From Bradyrhizobium sp. SZCCHNS1050 (GTDB lineage Bacteria > Pseudomonadota > Alphaproteobacteria > Rhizobiales > Xanthobacteraceae): 64,000 bases of DNA. Both the position numbers and the translations under genes were made by a program. Within the stretch, counting starts at the first letter, position 1. Every line of letters starts with the position of its first letter. The stretch lies in the NCBI RefSeq assembly GCF_032484785.1, contig NZ_JAUETR010000002.1:930001-994000 (forward strand), in the 5' to 3' direction. Shown piece by piece: positions 59,428-64,000 of this stretch. Below the pieces are notes generated by a model, which searched no databases, was not told where the DNA came from, and worked only from the letters and a program-made list of their open reading frames with translations.

Positions 59428-60386
59428 CGGCTTTTCACCCGGTTGAGCGCCTTGACGTAGATGTTGGCGAGGCCGAACACGGTGACGAACAGGATGATGG
59501 CGAAAGCCGAGGAATAGCCGGTCCGCCACTTCTCGAAGGCTTCGCGCTTCAGGGTGATCGAGGCGACCTCGGTCGTCGAGCCTGGACCGCCGCCGGTCAG
59601 GAGGTTGACCATGTCGAACATCTTGAAGTTCTCGATGCCGCGGAACAGCACCGCCAGCATGATGAACGGCAGCGCCATCGGCAAAGTGATCGACCAGAAC
59701 TGCCGCCACGGCGAGGCGCGATCGACCTCGGCCGCCTCATAGATGTAGTCGGGAATCGAGCGGAGACCTGCAAGGCAGATCAGCATCACGTAAGGCGTCC
59801 ACATCCAGGTGTCGACGATGACGATCGCCCAGGGCGCGAGCGGCACTTGCGCCAGCATCTGGAAAGACGATGCGGGCGCGCCCGTCGCGGCGGAGATGAC
59901 GTAGTTGAAGAGCCCGATCTGCGGCTGGTAGAGGAACGTCCAGAAGTTGCCGACCACAGCCGGCGACAGCATCATCGGCAGCAGGATCAAGGTGGTCCAC
60001 AGGCCGTGGCCGCGGAACTTCTTGTCGATCAGCCAGGCTAGCGTAAAGCCCAGCAGGGTCTGGATCAGGATGGTCCAGAACACGAAGCGCGCGGTCACCG
60101 TCATCGCCGCCCAGACGTCCGGATCGGTCAGGATCGACTGGTAGTTGGCGAGTCCGATATCGAGCACGGTGGCGTTCGGACGGTTCGCGCGATAATTGGT
60201 GAAGGACAGCCGGATGGTCCAGATCAACGGGAAAATGTTGATCGCGAGCAGCAGCAGCATGGTCGGCATGATGAATAGCCAGGCGATGGCGCGCTCGGAC
60301 AGGCCGCGCACGCGCCCCGCCACGGCGGGCGGCGTCACCAGGGCGGCGCGGTCGACGAGGCTGCTCAGTCCGGTTTGGTCGGTCAT
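59424..60386 (-). CDS. Polyol/glycerol-type ABC permease (GlpP-like, MalF class)
   Basis: The 320-residue permease has the EAA loop YIYEAAEVDRASPWRQFWSITLPMALPFIMLAV and sequence WLFIMPTMLLLLAINIFPLIWTIRLSF near the N-terminus. It forms the channel with the MalG-class partner. Its ATG overlaps the stop of the 42-codon ORF just upstream. Confidence 0.92.
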   Translation of the reverse strand: MTDQTGLSSLVDRAALVTPPAVAGRVRGLSERAIAWLFIMPTMLLLLAINIFPLIWTIRLSFTNYRANRPNATVLDIGLANYQSILTDPDVWAAMTVTARFVFWTILIQTLLGFTLAWLIDKKFRGHGLWTTLILLPMMLSPAVVGNFWTFLYQPQIGLFNYVISAATGAPASSFQMLAQVPLAPWAIVIVDTWMWTPYVMLICLAGLRSIPDYIYEAAEVDRASPWRQFWSITLPMALPFIMLAVLFRGIENFKMFDMVNLLTGGGPGSTTEVASITLKREAFEKWRTGYSSAFAIILFVTVFGLANIYVKALNRVKSR

Positions 60387-60511
60387 GCGAGGGGCTGCTT
60401 CACTGGCGGCTTCGGGCTGGCGGTGAGACTGGCTGGTCCGCCCGGCAAGCCGAAGCTCGCCGGAGGGATTGTCGTGGCGGATCTCGCTTGCGCGAGAGGT
60501 GCCGCCTCCAT
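60383..60511 (-). CDS. 42-codon ORF bridging binding protein and permease genes
   Basis: The ATG at 60511 overlaps the binding-protein stop (TGATG), and the stop overlaps the permease ATG (4 bp). The product is Pro/Ala/Ser-rich (MEAAPLAQARSATT, then PPASFGLPGGP) with no recognisable fold. It may exist mainly to couple translation across the 125-nt spacer, or be a chance open frame. Confidence 0.35.
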   Translation of the reverse strand: MEAAPLAQARSATTIPPASFGLPGGPASLTASPKPPVKQPLA

Positions 60512-61842
60512 CACAGCTTGCCGTCCTCCTTGAACACCTTGGTCCAGTCGGCGATCAGCCCGTCGAGCGCGCCTTTCGCCGTACCCTGGTCGGCGACGAC
60601 ATAGTCGTGGACGCGCTTCTGCATCGCGAGCAGAAGCTGGGCGTAGGACGGCTCGGCCCAGAAGTCGACCACCTGGTCCATCGCCACCAGGAAGTCGGCG
60701 GCGAACGGCGCGGTGTTCTTGAAGTTGGGATCGTTGAGCACGCCCTTGTGGCAGCTGTAGCCGCCGAGCGCCCACCACTTCTTCTGGGTGTCGAGCGCGG
60801 CGAACCACTTGATATATTCCAGCGCTTCGGCGCGGTTAGGCGAATATGCCACCACCGAGATGCCCTGCCCGCCGAGCTGCGAGCCCTTCTCCTTCTGCGC
60901 GGGGTTGACGAAGAAGCCGATCTTGTCGCCGCCGACATTGGGATCCTTGTAAAGGCCCGGGAAGAAGGCGAACCAGTTCATCTGCAGCGCGACCTGGCCG
61001 GACTTGAAGGCATCGAGTCCTTCCTGCATGTAGCCGTTGGAATAGCCGGGCGGCGTGCAGCATTTGTACAGCGCCTTGTAGAACTCGAGGCCCTTCACCG
61101 CATCGTCCGAGTTGACGAAGCCCTGCATGTCATACGGCTTCTTCGGGTTCTGATACTTGAAGCCGAACGGATAGAGCGCGTTGGTGACGCCCATGGTGAT
61201 GCCTTCCGAGCCACGCTCGGTGAAGATGGCCGCGCCATAAACGGTCTTGCCGTCGATCACCCGCTTCTGGAAGAACTCGGCAATGTCCTTCAGCTCTTCC
61301 TGCGTCTTCGGCACCTCGAGCTCGCGGCCGAATTTCTTCTTGAATTCCTCGCGAATCTCCGGCCGCGCGAACCAGTCCTTGCGATAGGTCCAGCCGTTGG
61401 CGTCGCCCATCGCCGGAAGCGCCCAGTAGTTCGGCGAGCCCTTCGGCCATTCGGCGTAGCCGGCGACGGTGGCCGGCATGAAATCGGAGATCTTGATGCC
61501 TTCCTTGTCGAAGAACTCGTTGAGCTTGACGTATTGGCCATTCTCGGCCGCGCCGCCGATCCATTGGGAATCGCCGATCATCAGGTCGCACAGCTTGCCC
61601 TTGGAATTGAGCTCGTTGAGCATGCGGTCGGCGAAGTTCGGCCACGGCACGAACTCGAACTTCATGTTGACGCCGGTCTTGGCGGTGAAGTCCTTGGACA
61701 GCTCGACCAGCGCATTGGCCGGATCCCAGGCGGCCCAGCACAACGTAATCGTCTTTCCTTCGGCGCGTGCCGGCGCGGACGCGCCGAGCACGGTCGCGGC
61801 GGCGACCGTCGCCGCCAGTGCAAATGTCTGCAGCAACTTCAT
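60511..61842 (-). CDS. Periplasmic polyol/glycerol-type binding protein (GlpV-like)
   Basis: From ATG 61842 (GGGAGGGAGTGCC upstream) the protein has 443 residues with a clean signal peptide (MKLLQTFALAATVAAATVLG, cleavage after PARA). It is a family-1 extracellular binding protein: ITLCWAAWDPANALVELSKDF, LCDLMIGDSQWIGGAAENGQYVKLNEFF, LQMNWFAFFPG. The extra CC pair (ALYKCCTPPG) is typical of the rhizobial glycerol/polyol group. It is the first gene of the operon. Confidence 0.9.
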   Translation of the reverse strand: MKLLQTFALAATVAAATVLGASAPARAEGKTITLCWAAWDPANALVELSKDFTAKTGVNMKFEFVPWPNFADRMLNELNSKGKLCDLMIGDSQWIGGAAENGQYVKLNEFFDKEGIKISDFMPATVAGYAEWPKGSPNYWALPAMGDANGWTYRKDWFARPEIREEFKKKFGRELEVPKTQEELKDIAEFFQKRVIDGKTVYGAAIFTERGSEGITMGVTNALYPFGFKYQNPKKPYDMQGFVNSDDAVKGLEFYKALYKCCTPPGYSNGYMQEGLDAFKSGQVALQMNWFAFFPGLYKDPNVGGDKIGFFVNPAQKEKGSQLGGQGISVVAYSPNRAEALEYIKWFAALDTQKKWWALGGYSCHKGVLNDPNFKNTAPFAADFLVAMDQVVDFWAEPSYAQLLLAMQKRVHDYVVADQGTAKGALDGLIADWTKVFKEDGKL

Positions 61843-61989
61843 CTGGCACTCCCTCCCTGTTGGCGCCGTCCCCGCTTCGCGTGGGTGACGGCGATGCATG
61901 GCCCGCGGCGAGCGACGCCGTCACAACGACAGCGCGAGCCGCAAGCGTTTCCCCTGGCCCTCGGATCATCCGTCCGAGTTAAGTATTTT

Positions 61990-62015
61990 GTTTAGTAGAT
62001 TGCGAACGACTAAAC
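61990..62015. promoter_or_regulatory. Inverted-repeat operator upstream of the glycerol/DHA operon
   Basis: GTTTAGT (61990-61996) and ACTAAAC (62009-62015) form a perfect 7-bp inverted repeat around a 12-nt centre, about 150 bp before the binding-protein start. A further half-site GTTTAGC is at 62054-62060. The AT-rich stretch 61979-62020 stands out in the local sequence and probably holds the promoter. Confidence 0.6.
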
Positions 62016-62174
62016 ATGTCAAGCGCGTTTTCGCGACGTTTGCAGCGCATCATGTTTAGCGACTGCGGTAAGCTGCTCGTCGTCCGGAGGTTTGCCGGGA
62101 ATGGCGATGGCGCGGCTCTCCGGCGCCGCCGCCAGGACGCAGGCGCGGCCCAACTCCAGGCTGCATCCGCGTGA

Positions 62175-62822
62175 TCAGCCCTTCGCCAACGTCACGCCGC
62201 AACTGACCCGGCCGTCAGCGATGAAGAAGCGTCCGGCAAGGCGAGCAACGGCGGCCGGCCAGTCCTCTCTCATGACACGCACCTCGAACGTGCCCGCCGC
62301 CCATGCGATCGCGAGCTCGACATCCTGGAAATCCAGGAAGCCGCGCGTGAGCGGATACTGGCATTTGTAGTAGGCTTCCTTGGCGCTGAAGATCACGATC
62401 GGCAGCATCGGCTGCACCGCGTCGGGCTGGCCACGAAGCCATTGCCGCTCGGCCGGCGTGAGCACAAGATCGCGCATCGACGGATCGAGCTCGCGCAGGT
62501 CCTCGACATCCAGTCCAAGCGACGGGACATCCCTGCTTCGGGCCACGGCCACGGCGCAATGATCGGCACAATGGGAGATGCTTCCCGCATAGCCCGGCGG
62601 CCACACCGGCGCGCGATCCGGCGTCGGGACGAGCGCGACCGGCGAAGCTCCCAGCGACGCCAGCGCCCTGCGCGCCAGGATCCGCGCGGTCGCGAACTCG
62701 GCGCGCCGCTTGGCGACCGCGGCCTGGATATGCGCGCGCTCTTCGGGAAACAGCTCATCCTCCGCCAGCGAGAGGCTGGACGCCGCCACCACGACCGGAC
62801 CGTCAAACAGATTTGCAAGCAC
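62175..62822 (-). CDS. 4'-phosphopantetheinyl transferase (Sfp/EntD type)
   Basis: The 215-residue enzyme attaches phosphopantetheine from CoA to carrier-protein serines. Sfp-type motifs are present: PVWPPGYAGSISHCADHCAVAVA, the Mg-binding LGLDVEDL, and VIFSAKEAYYKCQYPLTRGFLDFQDV (the KEA..K signature). EntD-like enzymes usually serve siderophore or polyketide carriers; no such synthase is in the window. It is next to, and apparently separate from, the glycerol operon. Confidence 0.93.
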   Translation of the reverse strand: MLANLFDGPVVVAASSLSLAEDELFPEERAHIQAAVAKRRAEFATARILARRALASLGASPVALVPTPDRAPVWPPGYAGSISHCADHCAVAVARSRDVPSLGLDVEDLRELDPSMRDLVLTPAERQWLRGQPDAVQPMLPIVIFSAKEAYYKCQYPLTRGFLDFQDVELAIAWAAGTFEVRVMREDWPAAVARLAGRFFIADGRVSCGVTLAKG

Positions 62823-63284
62823 TCACATCACCAACTCTGCGCGCGCGTCTCTTTGCGGACCGGCCTCGACCGGCCGCCACCGTATACGACACGGCGACAT
62901 CGAAGCGAATTCCAACGATTCAACATGTCTCGCGATCTCGCGGCGCCACGCCCCCGAGCTTTGCATGGCGAGCGCACGCTGCCGCTCGGCGAGCTGCACC
63001 ACCGACCACTGCGGATCGGCATCGACCAGCACTTGCGCCCGGCGAGGTGCCAATGCACCCGGCTCCCCCCGGGAGCCCATGGTTGGATCAGGATCAGAAC
63101 ATACTGCGATGCAAGTCGATTCTGCCATAACTCGCCGGCTTGTCCAACGCGCCCCTGCCGCTGTCCCCCGGTCCATGCTTTTCGGGCCCGCTGACATGCG
63201 CGTCACCGGCCAGCTTTTGCTTGACGGCAGCGGGCTGCAACGGGACTTATCCAGTCCCTCTGTCTGCCGAAGAAGTGCATTCCC
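62823..63284. other. Divergent intergenic region without a convincing gene
   Basis: The 462 bases separate the minus-strand phosphopantetheinyl transferase from plus-strand recQ and should hold both promoters. The open frames here have atypical composition and no ribosome-binding sites. I see no strong palindrome or RNA-like structure. Confidence 0.5.
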
Positions 63285-64000
63285 ATGGCCGCCGATCCGC
63301 TCTCGATCCTCAAGACCGTGTTCGGCTACGACAGTTTCCGCGGCCGGCAGCGTGACATCGTCGAGCACGTGATCGCCGGCCACAATGCCTTCGTGCTGAT
63401 GCCGACCGGCGGCGGCAAGTCGCTGTGCTACCAGATCCCGGCGCTGGCGCGTCCCGGCCTCGGGCTGATCATCTCGCCACTGATCGCGCTGATGGAGGAC
63501 CAGGTCGCGGCGCTGCGGCAGGCCGGCGTGAAGGCCGCGGCGCTGAACTCGCGGCTCTGGGGCGCCGAGAAGGACCTGCTGTGGCAGGACATCGAACGCG
63601 GCGAGCTCGATCTCCTCTACATGGCACCCGAGACGCTGCTCAAGGCGGAGAACCTCGAGCGGCTCAAGACCGCACGGTTGTCGCTGATCGCGATCGACGA
63701 GGCGCATTGCGTCTCGCAATGGGGCCATGATTTCCGTCCCGAATACCGCGCCCTCGACTGCCTCGCCGGGCTGTTCCCGACCATCCCGCGCATCGCACTC
63801 ACCGCCACGGCCGATGCGCCGACGCGGGCCGAGATCGTCGAGCATCTTTCGATCGGCGACGGCAACAGCTTCATCGCCGGCTTCGACCGGCCGAACATCC
63901 GCTATGGCGCAGCGGAGAAAACCAGCACGATGCAGCAGATGCTGGCCTTCCTGAAATCGCGCGAGGGCGAGAGCGGCATCGTCTATTGCCTGTCCAAACG
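63285..64000 (+). CDS. recQ: ATP-dependent DNA helicase RecQ (3' truncated by window)
   Basis: The first 238 residues of RecQ are visible from ATG 63285; the gene runs off the window. Motif 0 and Walker A are FGYDSFRGRQRDIVEHVIAG and LMPTGGGKSLCYQIPAL. Motif Ia is ISPLIALMEDQV, DEAH-box IDEAHCVSQWGHDFRPEYR and motif III ALTATAD. It unwinds recombination and replication intermediates. The frame is open to the last base. Confidence 0.96.
   Translation, partial: MAADPLSILKTVFGYDSFRGRQRDIVEHVIAGHNAFVLMPTGGGKSLCYQIPALARPGLGLIISPLIALMEDQVAALRQAGVKAAALNSRLWGAEKDLLWQDIERGELDLLYMAPETLLKAENLERLKTARLSLIAIDEAHCVSQWGHDFRPEYRALDCLAGLFPTIPRIALTATADAPTRAEIVEHLSIGDGNSFIAGFDRPNIRYGAAEKTSTMQQMLAFLKSREGESGIVYCLSK

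Noticed and set aside
62092..62370. 92-codon plus-strand frame before the phosphopantetheinyl transferase
   Set aside because: It mostly overlaps the transferase on the other strand and has no family features or ribosome-binding site.

Overview
The window is high-GC alphaproteobacterial DNA, most likely Bradyrhizobium or a close relative. The main reasons are an intergenic structured repeat at 21844-22214 and a palindromic repeat at 1185-1287, both of types I recognise from Bradyrhizobium/Rhodopseudomonas genomes. The density of ABC importers and the CcoG/SqrR-type redox genes fit the same group. No rRNA genes, canonical tRNA genes, CRISPR arrays, phage genes or transposases were seen.

Layout: 0-4.8 kb holds a LuxR-type regulator, a GDSL hydrolase, prfC and a DUF47-PiT phosphate transporter pair. 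4.9-9.6 kb is a complete branched-chain-amino-acid-type ABC importer. 9.9-17.4 kb is a mixed stretch: a Spx/ArsC-like protein, a decayed SNF2 helicase fragment, a Tat-exported tyrosinase with a small secreted partner, an MpaB-type oxygenase, a glutathione transferase and an Acg-type nitroreductase.

17.5-20.2 kb is the most unusual region. A TROVE/von Willebrand A protein, the bacterial Ro60 orthologue Rsr, is preceded by about 1.2 kb of non-coding, strongly structured DNA. This contains four diverged copies of a Y-RNA-like unit. All four share a GTGGTGAAG box followed exactly 19 nt later by CTTCG, and a 3' CGC-(6 nt step)-TTCCC box. The ends of each unit pair in a long bulged helix whose base pairs differ compensatorily between copies. 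Two copies carry a tRNA-like head in permuted order: T-arm, then an acceptor stem closed by a loop, then D-arm. One copy has only a T-arm and one has no tRNA-like head. Upstream lies a possible promoter, a 34-codon ORF and competing terminator/antiterminator hairpins.

20.2-29.7 kb holds a glycerophosphodiester phosphodiesterase, the repeat element, a Lin0512-family protein diverging from eutBC (ethanolamine ammonia-lyase), and a second branched-chain-type ABC importer. 29.7-34.4 kb is a three-subunit molybdenum hydroxylase divergent from a TetR regulator with a clear operator. 34.4-43.4 kb looks like a reactive-sulfur response locus: type I sulfide:quinone oxidoreductase, thioredoxin 2, a small DUF2892-like membrane protein and CcoG on one strand, and a two-cysteine SqrR/BigR-type ArsR repressor, an RND efflux pump and an AhpD-like protein on the other.

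43.4-51.7 kb is a dipeptide-type ABC importer bracketed by two M20 peptidases, with a divergent GntR regulator. 51.7-61.9 kb is one long overlapping operon combining a GlpV/P/Q/U/S/T-like polyol ABC importer with a phosphotransferase-driven dihydroxyacetone kinase (DhaK, DhaL, DhaM, its own HPr and enzyme I) and a small HTH regulator. The window ends with an Sfp-type phosphopantetheinyl transferase and the 5' part of recQ.
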